Source: Microglena sp. YARC (lineage: Eukaryota > Chlorophyta > Chlorophyceae > Chlamydomonadales > Chlamydomonadaceae). From it: a DNA stretch of 64,000 nucleotides. The notes under the pieces were generated by a model. The model was given only the letters and a program-made list of their open reading frames with translations. It was not told the origin of the DNA and searched no databases. Each line of letters starts with the position of its first letter. Positions within the stretch are counted from its first letter, which is position 1. Shown one piece after another: positions 51,401 to 60,872 of this stretch. Made by a program: the position numbers and the translations under genes. The DNA is taken from the NCBI GenBank assembly GCA_022414725.1, contig CM039462.1:36234560-36298559 (forward strand), in the 5' to 3' direction.

Positions 51401-54400
51401 TCTCCATATTCAACCTACATATTCGCCAACAATTAAACTGCCCACTTTCCCTCTTGGATACAGCTCGGCTGTGGGGCTTACGGCATATTCAATCTTCATA
51501 TTTCAATCTCCATATTCAACCTACATATTCGCCAACAATTAAACTGCCCACTTTCCCTCTTGGATACAGCTCGGCTGTGGGCTTACGGCATATTCAATCT
51601 TCATATTCAATCTCCATATTCAACCTACATATTCGCCAACAATTAAACTGCCCACTTTCCCTCTTGGATACAGCTCGGCTGTGGGGCTTACGGCATATTC
51701 AATCTTTCATATTCAATCTCCATATTCAACCTACATATTCGCCAACAATTAAACTGCCCACTTTCCCTCTTGGATACAGCTCGGCTGTGGGGCTTACGGC
51801 AATATTCAATCTTCATATTCAATCTCCATATTCAACCTACATATTCGCCAACAATTAAACTGCCCACTTTCCCTCTTGGATACAGCTCGGCTGTGGGGCT
51901 TACGGCATATTCAATCTTCATATTCAATCTCCATATTCAACCTACATATTCGCCAACAATTAAACTGCCCACTTTCCCTCTTGGATACAGCTCGGCTGTG
52001 GGGCTTACGGCATATTCAATCTTCATATTCAATCTCCATATTCAACCTACATATTCGCCAACAATTAAACTGCCCACTTTCCTCTTGGATACAGCTCGGC
52101 TGTGGGGCTTACGGCATATTCAATCTTCATATTCAATCTCCATATTCAACCTACATATTCGCCAACAATTAAACTGCCCACTTTCCCTCTTGGATACAGC
52201 TCGGCTGTGGGGCTTACGGCATATTCAATCTTCATATTCAATCTCCATATTCAACCTACATATTCGCCAACAATTAAACTGCCCACTTTCCCTCTTGGAT
52301 ACAGCTCGGCTGTGGGGCTTACGGCATATTCAATCTTCATATTCAATCTCCATATTCAACCTACATATTCGCCAACAATTAAAACTGCCCACTTTCCCTC
52401 TTGGATACAGCTCGGCTGTGGGGCTTACGGCATATTCAATCTTCATATTCAATCTCCATATTCAACCTACATATTCGCCAACAATTAAACTGCCCACTTT
52501 TCCCTCTTGGATACAGCTCGGCTGTGGGGCTTACGGCATATTCAATCTTCATATTCAATCTCCATATTCAACCTACATATTCGCCAACAATTAAACTGCC
52601 CACTTTCCCTCTTGGATACAGCTCGCTGTGGGGCTTACGGCATATTCAATCTTCATATTCAATCTCCATATTCAACCTACATATTCGCCAACAATTAAAC
52701 TGCCCACTTTCCCTCTTGGATACAGCTCGGCTGTGGGGCTTACGGCATATTCAATCTTCATATTCAATCTCCATATTCAACCTACATATTCGCCAACAAT
52801 TAAACTGCCCACTTTCCCTCTTGGATACAGCTCGGCTGTGGGCTTACGGCATATTCAATCTTCATATTCAATCTCCATATTCAACCTACATATTCGCCAA
52901 CAATTAAACTGCCCACTTTCCCTCTTGGATACAGCTCGGCTGTGGGGCTTACGGCATATTCAATCTTCATATTCAATCTCCATATTCAACCTACATATTC
53001 GCCAACAATTAAACTGCCCACTTTCCCTCTTGGATACAGCTCGGCTGTGGGGCTTACGGCATATTCAATCTTCATATTCAATCTCCATATTCAACCTACA
53101 TATTCGCCAACAATTAAACTGCCCACTTTCCCTCTTGGATACAGCTCGGCTGTGGGGCTTACGGCATATTCAATCTTCATATTCAATCTCCATATTCAAC
53201 CTACATATTCGCCAACAATTAAACTGCCCACTTTCCCTCTTGGATACAGCTCGGCTGTGGGGCTTACGGCATATTCAATCTTCATATTCAATCTCCATAT
53301 TCAACCTACATATTCGCCAACAATTAAACTGCCCACTTTCCCTCTTGGATACAGCTCGGCTGTGGGCTTACGGCATATTCAATCTTCATATTCAATTCCA
53401 TATTCAACCTACATATTCGCCAACAATTAAACTGCCCACTTTCCCTCTTGATACAGCTCGGCTGTGGGCTTACGGCATATTCAATCTTCATATTCAATCT
53501 CCATATTCAACCTTCATATTCGCCAACAATTAAACTGCCCACTTTCCCTCTTGGATACAGCTCGGCTGTGGGGCTTACGGCATATTCAATCTTCATATTC
53601 AATCTCCATATTCAACCTACATATTCGCCAACAATTAAACTGCCCACTTTTCCCTCTTGGATACAGCTCGGCTGTGGGGCTTACGGCATATTCAATCTTC
53701 ATATTCAATCTCCATATTCAACCTACATATTCGCCAACAATTAAACTGCCCACTTTCCCTCTTGGATACAGCTCGGCTGTGGGGCTTACGGCATATTCAA
53801 TCTTCATATTCAATCTCCATATTCAACCTACATATTCGCCAACAATTAAACTGCCCACTTTCCCTCTTGGATACAGCTCGGCTGTGGGGCTTACGGCATA
53901 TTCAATCTTCATATTCAATCTCCATATTCAACCTACATATTCGCCAACAATTAAACTGCCCACTTTCCCTCTTGGATACAGCTCGGCTGTGGGGCTTACG
54001 GCATATTCAATCTTCATATTCAATCTCCATATTCAACCTACATATTCGCCAACAATTAAACTGCCCACTTTCCCTCTTGGATACAGCTCGGCTGTGGGCT
54101 TACGGCATATTCAATCTTCATATTCAATCTCCATATTCAACCTACATATTCGCCAACAATTAAACTGCCCACTTTCCCTCTTGGATACAGCTCGGCTGTG
54201 GGGCTTACGGCATATTCAATCTTCATATTCAATCTCCATATTCAACCTACATATTCGCCAACAATTAAACTGCCCACTTTCCCTCTTGGATACAGCTCGG
54301 CTGTGGGGCTTACGGCATATTCAATCTTCATATTCAATCTCCATATTCAACCTACATATTCGCCAACAATTAAACTGCCCACTTTCCCTCTTGGATACAG

Positions 54401-55991
54401 CTCGGCTGTGGGGCCTACAGTACTTATATTTCCTCGTCCACTGGAGAGACCTACACAGTGTGCACCTCGGTGGATCAGTTCCCTAACTGCAGGTCAGTTT
54501 GTACGAGTGGTGGAAATGGCGGTGGTAGTAGCAGTGGTAGTTGTGGTGGTAATAGCACGCATAAACACGAAATGATTGCAATTGCTTTGTTGCTCTATTG
54601 TTACACATACACACACACACAAACATGAAATTAGTGTGGTTGCTTTGTTGCTCTATTGTTGCAGATACACACTCATAAGCACGAGATTCTTGTGATTACT
54701 CGATTGTTCGATATTGTTACACATACGCACACACAGACATCCAAAACAGCATGCACACATGCAAGCGTGCCTGTATTCGAAATGCATCTGCTCACACCCT
54801 TCTGTCTTGACTTTCCACAGGTACACCTACCCAGCCTTCTCTTGCAACCCTCCCCCGAATCCTCCCCCTCCGCCTCCTCCCCCCCCTCTGCCACCACCAA
54901 GCCCTCCCTCTCCCCCCCCTCCCCCGCCCCCTCCCCCGCCCCCTGTCTGCCTTGCCTCAGTAACCCTGCGCAAGTCCACTCCTAGCCGTTTCAACAGGAA
55001 CACCTGCCAGAACCTGGTTGGCTACGTGACTGGGGTGTATGTGAATGTCACCACCCTTCGCGCCTGGCGCTGTTTACGGGAAACCAACAACTTGGTTCAG
55101 GTTCAAGCCACATTAGCATCCCAGATTAACTCCGACTCCTTCCTCATCATTTCTAAAGATCCAGGTGGGTTGGCTGCTTGGTTTTCGTTTTGCTCTAGCC
55201 CCCCCTCCCCCACCACCACCATACACACCACCACCCACCACCACCACCTGGTTGAGGTTCAAGCCATGTTAGCATCTCAGATTGACTCTGACTCCATTAT
55301 CATTTCTAAATATCCTGGTGGGTTGGCTGCTTGGTTTTCGTTTTGCTCTAGCCCCCCCTCCCCCCCCCACCACCACACACCACTACCACCACCTAGTTGA
55401 GGTCCAAGGCACATTCGCATCTAAGCTTGACTCCTTCATCACCATTTATAAAGAGCCAGGTCGTCAAAAAATCAAGCAGTCAACCATTTATAAAGAGCCA
55501 GTTCGTTTTGCTCTAGCCCCCCGTCCCCCTGAGCCGGTTGACTGCTTGATTTTCGTTTTGCTCTAGCCCCCCGTCCCCCACCCACCACACACACACACAC
55601 ACACACACTCCCAACCTTCTAGCCTCTCAGTAGGAATGATCATTTCTGAACATCCCGGTATGTTGACTGCTATGTCCTTCCTTGCTCTAGTCCTCCCCAT
55701 CTGCCCCCGCCCCCTTCGCCCCCTCATTGCAAGCGTTGCCCACACACTCCACCGATCACACCAACCGCACCCAACCCACCAACAAACCCACCAACAACCC
55801 CACCTACAACCCCACCACCTACCCATAAAGACTGCACCAACTCAAGCAAAAGAAATGCGCTCGCCACCAACCATCACCTCTTGCTTTTTCCTTACCTTGC
55901 TCTAGTCTTCCCCAGTTCCCCCTCCCGCCCCCTGTACCTGCCTCCTTTTTCCAATCTTTGCCCATTTTGCTTTTCTTTTTTTTGCTGACAG

Positions 55992-56046
<55 letters not shown>

Positions 56047-57021
56047 ATATGCTTGATTAGTTGATTGATTGATTGATTGATGAATTAATTAATTAATTAC
56101 TCGCTTGCATCCTGTTGTTGCTAAAATCCCCACCTCTTCCGAATACATGCAGACACGGCCACCAACATGGCCCGCTCTCCCCTCTTCTCACTCACATGCG
56201 AAGACACCATCAACATGGAGTCACTTGCATGTGGAGGACCTGAAGCAGCAGTGGTGTGGAACCAGACAAACCTTCCCTACCTCAGCTGTTTCCCTCAACC
56301 CCCTCTTGCTCCAAACGAACCTCCTGTCATTGAGTCCCCTGACTACCTCCCGCCCCCTTTGGGCGAGACCTACCCGCCACCCACGGTTAATGCACCGCAA
56401 CCCATGGTTGATGTACCGCCACCAATGGTTGAATCACCAGCACCTGTACTGGATGTCCCCCCAGAGGAGCTGCTTCCACCCATGGAGGACCTCCCTCCTG
56501 CCCAGGAACTCCCACCCACGGCCGAGCTGGCCAGCCCTCCTCCTGATTACCCAGGGGTCCTGGACCCACCGGCCATTGCAAACGACCCCTACTCCCCCTA
56601 CGTTCCGTACCCACCTTCTCCTGTCCAGGACTTCCCTCCAGTCCAGGACCTCCCTCCCACAGCTGAGCTGGCCAGCCCTCCTTATGTCCAGGACCTCCCT
56701 CCCACAGCTGAGCTGGCCAGCCCTCCTTCTGTCCAGGACCTCCCTCCCACGGCTGAGCTGGCCAGCCCTCCTTCTGTCCAGGACCTCCCTCCCACGGCCG
56801 AGCTGGCAAGCCCTCCTGTCGATTTGAGCCCCCCCGTGGTCCTGGCCCCACCGACCATTGTTGTGAACGACCCGCCATATGTGTACTCGCCCTACGTTCC
56901 GTATCCACCTGATCCTGCAGTGATATCTCCTCCTCCTCAGAAGCAGTCACCACCCCCAGCACCACGCAGGGAGCGCCCCCCTTTCCCTCCCCCCACCGGT
57001 AGGAGGCTGAGGAGATCCTAA
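22543..57021 (+). CDS. Secreted Cys-rich, Pro-rich extracellular (HRGP-like) glycoprotein, 10 exons
   Basis: Exons: 22543-22716, 23560-23821, 25323-25491, 26170-26278, 27081-27252, 29900-30053, 32029-32173, 54401-54492, 54821-55164, 56153-57021. All have GT..AG borders and every phase joins, giving 829 codons and TAA. Residues 1 to about 30 are a signal peptide (core LVLLLLFLVSC). Residues about 38-285 and about 310-435 are Cys-rich modules with N-glycosylation sequons (NASI, NMTC, NISF). A polyproline rod (PPPPLPPPSPPSPPPP) lies at about 437-465, then a third Cys-rich module at about 466-580 (NVTT, NQTN). The tail is Pro-rich with about four 15-residue repeats (QDLPPTAELASPP) near 697-762. 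Such alternation of Cys-rich domains and polyproline is typical of algal cell-wall and matrix proteins. I did not find the pherophorin consensus, so the family is unassigned. Likely secreted to the wall or matrix. The C-terminus could differ if a donor at 56999 is used. Confidence 0.8.
22657..23110 (+). repeat. Intron 1: tandem copies of exon 1 end plus donor
   Basis: The last 60 bases of exon 1 and its GTAAG donor recur with a period of about 133-141 bp. Real donor at 22717; copied donors at about 22850 and 22991; a fourth copy near 23050-23110 has lost the donor. The copies carry stops in the exon frame, so they are not extra exons. Confidence 0.9.
23225..23530. repeat. Intron 1 low-complexity: (CA)n and C-rich tract
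   Basis: A (CA)n run at about 23243-23290 is followed by a C-rich pyrimidine tract leading to the exon 2 acceptor at 23559. Confidence 0.9.
23755..24830 (+). repeat. Intron 2: tandem copies of exon 2 end plus donor
   Basis: The exon 2 end (GTCACTGTGCAGCTGGATGG to CTCAAG) with its GTGGGT or GTAGGT donor recurs about six more times, period about 155-180 bp. Real donor at 23822; intact copied donors at about 24134, 24315 and 24662; degenerate ones near 24000, 24490 and 24827. The first copy is cut by a CAGT slippage run. Confidence 0.92.
25000..25318. repeat. Intron 2 C-rich pyrimidine tract
   Basis: Some 300 bases of CCCTCC and CCACCC phrases lead up to the exon 3 acceptor at 25322. It probably acts as an oversized pyrimidine tract; no coding content. 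Confidence 0.85.
25626..25950 (+). repeat. Intron 3: copy of exon 3 end and copies of exon 4 start
   Basis: 25626-25720 repeats about 95 bases of exon 3 (CTTGAATCCACCAGCCTA onward) with a stop and without the donor. 25763-25800 and 25912-25950 resemble the acceptor and start of exon 4 (TCCCCCCTTGT.. then CTACGGCTG) and are embedded in a unit of about 150 bp with (CATCA)n. Donor-side and acceptor-side copies therefore share one intron. Confidence 0.75.
26380..26560. repeat. Intron 4 (CA)n and (CACT)n microsatellites
   Basis: Runs of CACACA, CACT and poly-C with no coding content. Confidence 0.95.
26591..26728 (+). repeat. Dispersed repeat family, copy 2, flanked by short direct repeat
   Basis: Similar to the copies at 15963 and 58160. 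It is bounded by CAGGTTTACT on the left (26581-26590) and CAAGTTTACT on the right (about 26729-26738), which looks like a target-site duplication of GTTTACT. It sits inside a copy of the exon 5 start. Confidence 0.6.
26727..26800 (+). pseudogene. Diverged copy of exon 5 start (pseudo-exon)
   Basis: This reads VYLTQICTLETCAVATGQ where exon 5 reads VYLTKF..GTCAAATGQ, so it is an old acceptor-side duplicate. The frame is open for a while, then runs into low-complexity sequence. It might act as an alternative exon, but no good donor follows. Confidence 0.65.
26805..27000. repeat. Intron 4 C/A-rich low-complexity tract
   Basis: CACCCC, CACAC and CCACCACTAC phrases. No coding evidence. Confidence 0.85.
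27215..28020 (+). repeat. Intron 5, 5' part: seven copies of exon 5 end plus donor
   Basis: The phrase CATGCCTCGTCCCCCTCCCT to CAGCCTCCAG|GTGTGGG recurs with (GGT)n and (TTG)n spacers. Donor positions are about 27253 (real), 27363, 27450, 27553, 27739, 27909 and 28009; most keep CAG|GTGTG. The spacers vary in length, so spacing is irregular (87-186 bp). Confidence 0.92.
28110..28905 (+). repeat. Intron 5 minisatellite, about 50-bp unit
   Basis: About 15 units with the core GGTTAAGGGTGCTTGTTGGT and GGTGGTGCTACTGCTGTT. Two alternating variants (TTCGATGT and TTGGAGGTGGT) suggest a higher-order unit of about 100 bp. Confidence 0.95.
29110..29899 (+). repeat. Intron 5, 3' part: tandem copies of exon 6 acceptor and start
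   Basis: Six copies precede the real acceptor at 29899. Each has TTCCCTGTTCTGCCATCCAT then GCAG|GTG.TCCA.CCCCTCC. Copied sites lie near 29132, 29293, 29408, 29522, 29636 and 29783; three of the six keep GCAG and three read GCAT. Period about 115-160 bp. Confidence 0.92.
29988..30540 (+). repeat. Intron 6, 5' part: copies of exon 6 end plus donor
   Basis: The end of exon 6 (ACTGTGTTGACCTCAT to TCTTCAGA|GTAAG) recurs three more times. Real donor at 30054; intact copy at 30211; the copies at about 30354 and 30530 have lost GT. (GAT)n spacers lie between, the longest at 30417-30453. Confidence 0.9.
30680..30699. repeat. Telomere-like CCCTAAA doublet
   Basis: CCCTAAACCCTAAACCC occurs next to the inverted exon 7 copy. 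The plant-type telomere heptamer is TTTAGGG; two units are too few to claim an interstitial telomere. Confidence 0.5.
30703..30810 (-). repeat. Inverted copy of the exon 7 acceptor and start
   Basis: Read on the minus strand, this begins TGTACCTGCCACTGCAG and continues in step with the plus-strand sequence at about 32012-32115. In one frame it reads CTKLIAAATPTSFATP against CAKWTVAATPTSFTTP. It is the only junction copy found in inverted orientation. Confidence 0.75.
31110..32028 (+). repeat. Intron 6, 3' part: tandem copies of exon 7 acceptor and start
   Basis: Six copies precede the real acceptor at 32028. Sites are at about 31128, 31242, 31386, 31542, 31704 and 31866. Each has CAGCCATGTCATGTACC, then CCCTACACAG or a variant, followed by about 80 bases of exon 7. 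Period 114-162 bp. The last three copies are nearly identical to each other. Confidence 0.93.
32174..32450 (+). repeat. Intron 7, 5' part: 24-bp repeats and a copy of exon 7 end
   Basis: Phrases such as TGTGCATCCACTTGTACATC recur in 24-bp steps. At about 32308-32341 a diverged copy of the exon 7 end (GGAAGAGCAACCTCGTCACAC) is followed again by the ATCCAACTGTACATC intron start, so a donor-side duplicate is present here too; its donor GT is not kept. Confidence 0.8.
32460..32575. repeat. G-rich low-complexity tract
   Basis: Runs of G and GAAGAAGAAG-like phrases lie between the 24-bp repeats and the satellite. Confidence 0.85.
32607..54400 (+). repeat. Intron 7 satellite: 105-bp monomer, about 207 copies, each with an exon 8 acceptor
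   Basis: The period is exactly 105 bp over long stretches. Each monomer has the pyrimidine tract and acceptor CCCACTTTCCCTCTTGGATACAG (written here as two parts: CCCACTTTCCCTC and TTGGATACAG), then CTCGGCTGTGGGGC, which is the start of exon 8 (54401). The remainder holds four 13-bp subrepeats beginning CATATTC. The array ends exactly at the true exon 8. Monomers at about 41.3-48.3 kb are almost identical; the flanks carry many 1-bp indels. One monomer is truncated at about 48378-48400. The unit is a multiple of three and two forward frames lack stops, so very long open frames arise; these are not genes. Confidence 0.97.
54560..54725 (+). repeat. Intron 8 minisatellite, about 60-bp unit, three copies
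   Basis: The phrase TTTGTTGCTCTATTGTT plus ACACATACACACAC recurs three times. One copy reads GTTGCAGATACACACTC, which faintly resembles the exon 9 acceptor and start (CCACAGGTACACC). Derivation from the junction is possible but unproven. Confidence 0.6.
55100..55700 (+). repeat. Intron 9: tandem copies of exon 9 end plus donor
   Basis: The exon 9 end (GTTCAAGCCACATTAGCATC to CCAG|GTGGG) recurs about four more times. Real donor at 55165; copied donors at about 55318, 55460 and 55658; one copy near 55503 has lost it. Each is followed by the same intron start (TTTTCGTTTTGCTCTAGCCC). Confidence 0.9.
55992..56085. repeat. (GATT)n microsatellite
   Basis: About 14 uninterrupted GATT units, then a shorter broken run ending in AATTAATTAATT. 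Located in intron 9. Confidence 0.97.
56620..56815 (+). repeat. 45-bp coding repeat in exon 10
   Basis: About four units encoding QDLPPTAELASPP plus two variable residues. The frame is kept, and the repeat lengthens the Pro-rich tail of the secreted protein. Confidence 0.9.
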
Positions 57022-57640
57022 GGGGCTCTCCCCCCCCAGACAATCTGCATAGCCTCAATGTGTACACCCCGTATATGCACACCTGTACCCACCTGAGGTG
57101 CCCTCTGTACCTCAGAAGCAGTCACCACCACCAGCAGCACGCAGGGAGCGCCCCCCTTTCCCCCCCCTGCCCCCCCCCGGTAGGAGGCTGAGGAGCTCCT
57201 GAGGGGCTCTCCCCCGTAGACAATCTGCATAGCCTCATTGCGTGCAACCCGTATATGCACACCTGTACCCACCTGAGTTGCCTTCTGCACCTATGAAGAA
57301 GAGGCCACCAGCACCACACAGGGAGCGCCCCCCCCCTCCCCCCTCCCCCCGGCAGTAGGAGGCTGAGGAGCTCCTGCGGGGCTCACCCCTGTAGACAAGC
57401 TGCATACCCCCAATGCGTGCACCCCCGTCTATGCACACACCCTACTTTCTGTACCCACCAGCACCATGCAGAGAGCGCCCCCCCCCCCCCCCACACACAC
57501 ACACACATACCCCGGCCCCGCCCCCTGGTGGTAGGTGTGACCAATGGGGGAAATGTGGTGTCGGATAAGGGGATTAAGGGGTCTCCATGTAGTATATGGG
57601 CCCCCCGACCATCCGTTACAGTAGGAGGCTGAGGGGCTCA
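56935..57640 (+). repeat. Tandem copies of the exon 10 end with a possible donor
   Basis: The phrase CAGAAGCAGTCACCACC to CCCACCG|GTAGGAGGCTGAGGAG recurs at about 57112, 57291 and, degenerately, 57460 and 57610. GT sites lie at 56999 and about 57180. In the other introns such donor-side copies mark real splice donors, so exon 10 may end at 56998 rather than run to the TAA at 57019-57021. Confidence 0.8.
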
Positions 57641-57769
57641 CCACTCCCGACAATGGATATCAGGCCCAAATGTGTCAGGAGGAACCAAATGGGGTTTCGG
57701 ATTGCAAATCGTCCAGAATAGCCTTGGACGCAGAACAAGGCGAATTACGCAAAGGTGTCTTTGGGGGTG

Positions 57770-57994
57770 GAAAGGTGGTAATGTCACAGTTGTCCCTACG
57801 TCAGCTTGCAGGAGGGTGGAAGGTGATCATGCCAGGGTTGGCACTAAGACAGCTTGCAGGTGCACTAGCTTGCTGTCCGCTCCCTGATCAGTACACCGCC
57901 CACCAATATGAGGCTAGCGCCCTGGTAGAAAGCCCAAAGCTTTCAGGAGGGTGGAAGGTGATCATGTCACAGTTGTTGCTATGTCAGCTTGCAG
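57770..57994 (+). repeat. Acceptor-like tandem copies downstream of the gene
   Basis: Three copies of a phrase ending GTCAGCTTGCAG. The last one (acceptor at 57994) would join exon 10 (ending at 56998, phase 1) to a tiny exon 57995-58011 reading GALAW and a stop. The phase fits, but this is a hypothesis. Confidence 0.45.
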
Positions 57995-58011
57995 GTGCTC
58001 TAGCTTGGTAG

Positions 58012-58982
58012 AAGAGGGATAGAGGGATAGAAGATGATAAGGGAAAGGGCTATAAGAATCGCACAGTTACTTAATCGCATAATTAGATTAATAGATTATC
58101 ATGCCATGTGGGATGCCGATTTAATTATAATTGTAGAATTAAATTATCACTGTAGCACGAACTCAGGGCCCTCGTTTGTCAACAATTATTTGGGGTCCAG
58201 TTCATGAATCCCTTTTCTTTCAGCCCTTCCTGTCACGGTTGGGCAAAAGTCCATTAGCCTATTTTGCCTCCCTCTGCCCTCATTTATTTATTTGCTAACT
58301 TTTTACTCAGGCCTCTGCAGGCCTCCAAATTAAGTTCTAAGACCACCCACGATTAGACCATAGCAAGGGTAGTCCATTGGCACCACTTTGGACCTCGTGC
58401 AATAAGCATCTACACTTCCACCACCAAGTATCTACACCCACACCACCAACACAACCCCCCACACAAACCGACACCAGCAGCTAAAGCTAACCAGCCAGAC
58501 CTAAACGGGCAGTGACCAAACAGACCACAAAGGGTAAATGTATTTCCTTACTTCCCGTTTCCACTCTTGTCTTCTGCCCTTACCTGACCTGGGGGGGCTA
58601 CTTCGTCTTCTTCACAATCGGCGTATCAACAAACTTGATGATGCTTTAAAAACAAGAATACGAGCTTGGTTACATGTCTCCAGTCAGCAATTTGACTGCT
58701 CAATATGACAAGGCTATCAGGGCAAGTAACATAATGCGAGCTTGCAGAGGATGGGTTATATAAACTCCAAGATCCCGTAATAATTGTTACAACAAGGCCA
58801 GTAACAAGGCTCCGAAACGGGAGTTATTGCGCTCAGATCCGTGCCCACTTTTCGCCCCGTTAGTTCCGTTTTTTTCACGATCATATCGCAAGCAAGCAAG
58901 CCGGTGGCCAGACGCGTAAACAGAGTATCAGGCACCATAATTGTCAGAGTCCCCCCTTCATATATACACGCTCTACCAGGAG
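58012..58982. other. Intergenic region between the two plus-strand genes
   Basis: Contains the third dispersed repeat copy (about 58160-58290) and no convincing exon. A TATATACAC phrase at about 58961-58969 lies just upstream of the ATG at 58983 and may belong to that gene's promoter. Confidence 0.5.
58158..58290 (+). repeat. Dispersed repeat family, copy 3
   Basis: Begins ACTCAGGGCCCTCG and shares the ordered blocks described for the copies at 15963 and 26591. No clear flanking duplication here. Confidence 0.6.
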
Positions 58983-59938
58983 ATGGTCGAGGTACCCAGC
59001 GGTGGAGGAGGTGTCGAGGTCACGTCGTCGCACCTTCGGAAATGTTTGCGGGTGTTCATCCTCTCGAAACTCAAAGCGGAGCCGGGTTTGAGACCAAAGC
59101 CGCGCAAGTTGCTGCTCAAGGACTACATGCGCCAAACAACCAGCGCCGGCGGCGCCACCCGCGAGCAGCGCAAGCAGGCCTTCTCCGAGGCGCTCGAGAA
59201 GCTGGCGATAAAGGGCAAGGTGGAACTAAACGATGGCAAAGTGGCGTTCACTGCTGCTGAGCTCTCTAAGGCGAAAGCTGATCTCGTCAAGGCCCGTGCG
59301 GAGGCTCTGAAAGCCAGAGAGAGCATGAGCAGCAAGAAACGCAGCAGCAGAGCCGACGAGATGGCTGGAGCCTCCACTTTATCCACAGAACTTGCTTCTG
59401 CTGCTCCTAATGTTATGCCGGTGGAGAAGAAACGGCGGCACATGGAGCCCCCCGTGACCCATGCAAGTGCCAGCCATGCAATTGCCAACCCTGATAAGGT
59501 GGATGTGGTGGTGGCGCAGGAGGAGAAGATACAGCCATGCACGTGGTTGAAGGAGGTGAAGAACAATAAGCCAGTGGGTGGGAAACAGAGCAAGGCAAGG
59601 CGGGTAGAGCCATGGCAGCAAGAGCGAGGAGGCAATGAGGGAGCTGAAAGGATGGAGAGGGAGGCGTTTTTTCCCTAATGAGATGGAGGCAGAGGTGGTT
59701 TCTGCAGTGGAGCCCAAAGAACAGGGGGCGGCAGCATCAGCAGCATCAAGAGTAGCGGAGGGAGCACCAAGAAGGCTAAGAAGGGCAAGAAGAAGCGTAG
59801 CAAAGATGCCAAGGTGGAGCCCGAAGAACAGGCAGTAGCAGCAGCAGCAGCTTCAGAAGTAGCAGAGGGAAGCACCAAGAAGGATAAGAAGGACAAGAAG
59901 AAGCGTAGCAGAGATGCTGAGGTGGAGCCCAAAGAACT

Positions 59939-59974
<36 letters not shown>

Positions 59975-60597
59975 GGGAAGCACCAAGAAGGATCAGAAGG
60001 GTAAGTCAGACAAGCAGAAGCATAGCAGAGATACCGAGATGGAGCCCAAAGAACTAGCAGCAGCAGCAGCAGCAGAGGGAAGCACCAAGAAGGCTAAGAA
60101 GGACAAGAAGGACAAGAAGAAGCATAGAAAAGATGCCGAGACGGAGCCCAAAGAACGAGCAGCAGAAGCAGAAGCAGTGGAGGGAAGCACCAAGAAGGAT
60201 AAGAAGGACAAGAAGAAGCGTAGCAGAGATGCCGAGATGGAGCCCAAAGAACTAGCAGCAGAAGCAGAAGCAGAAGCAGCAGAGGGAAGTACCAAGAAGG
60301 CTAAGAAGGACAAGAAGAAGCGTAGCATAGATGCCGAGATGGAGCTCAAAGAAATAGCAGCAGTAGAAGCAGCTGAGGGAAGCACCAAGAAGGCTAAGAA
60401 GGACAAGAAGAAGCGTAGCAAATATGCCAAGGTGGAGCCCGAAGAAGATGCAGTCGTAGCCGCTGCAGCAGCATCAGCAAGAGCAGCAGCAGCAGTAGCA
60501 GAGGGAAGCACCAAGAATGATATGAAGGGCAATAAGAAGCGTAGGAAAGATGCCCAGGTGGATCCTGAAGAACAGACGGCAGTAGCAGCAGCAACAT

Positions 60598-60644
<47 letters not shown>

Positions 60645-60695
60645 TCTGCAACAGCAGCAGCAGCTGCAGCAGCAACAGCAGCAGCAACAGCAGCA

Positions 60696-60771
<76 letters not shown>

Positions 60772-60777
60772 CAGTAG

Positions 60778-60821
<44 letters not shown>

Positions 60822-60841
60822 GCAGCAACAGCAGCAGCAGT

Positions 60842-60872
<31 letters not shown>

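Noticed and set aside
32607..54400. CRISPR-like regular array
   Set aside because: Monomers are contiguous with no unique spacers, the unit is 105 bp and the context is a eukaryotic intron.
32392..54575. Very long open frames, up to 2928 codons, through the satellite
   Set aside because: The 105-bp unit is a multiple of three and two forward frames lack stops. The frames differ from the frame of exon 8, so they are by-products of the repeat.
22543..57021. Naming the large gene a pherophorin
   Set aside because: The layout is similar, but I could not find the usual pherophorin Cys pattern, so only a general wall/matrix description is given.
60394..60855. Minus-strand poly-Leu open frame
   Set aside because: Antisense shadow of the polyalanine-coding repeat.
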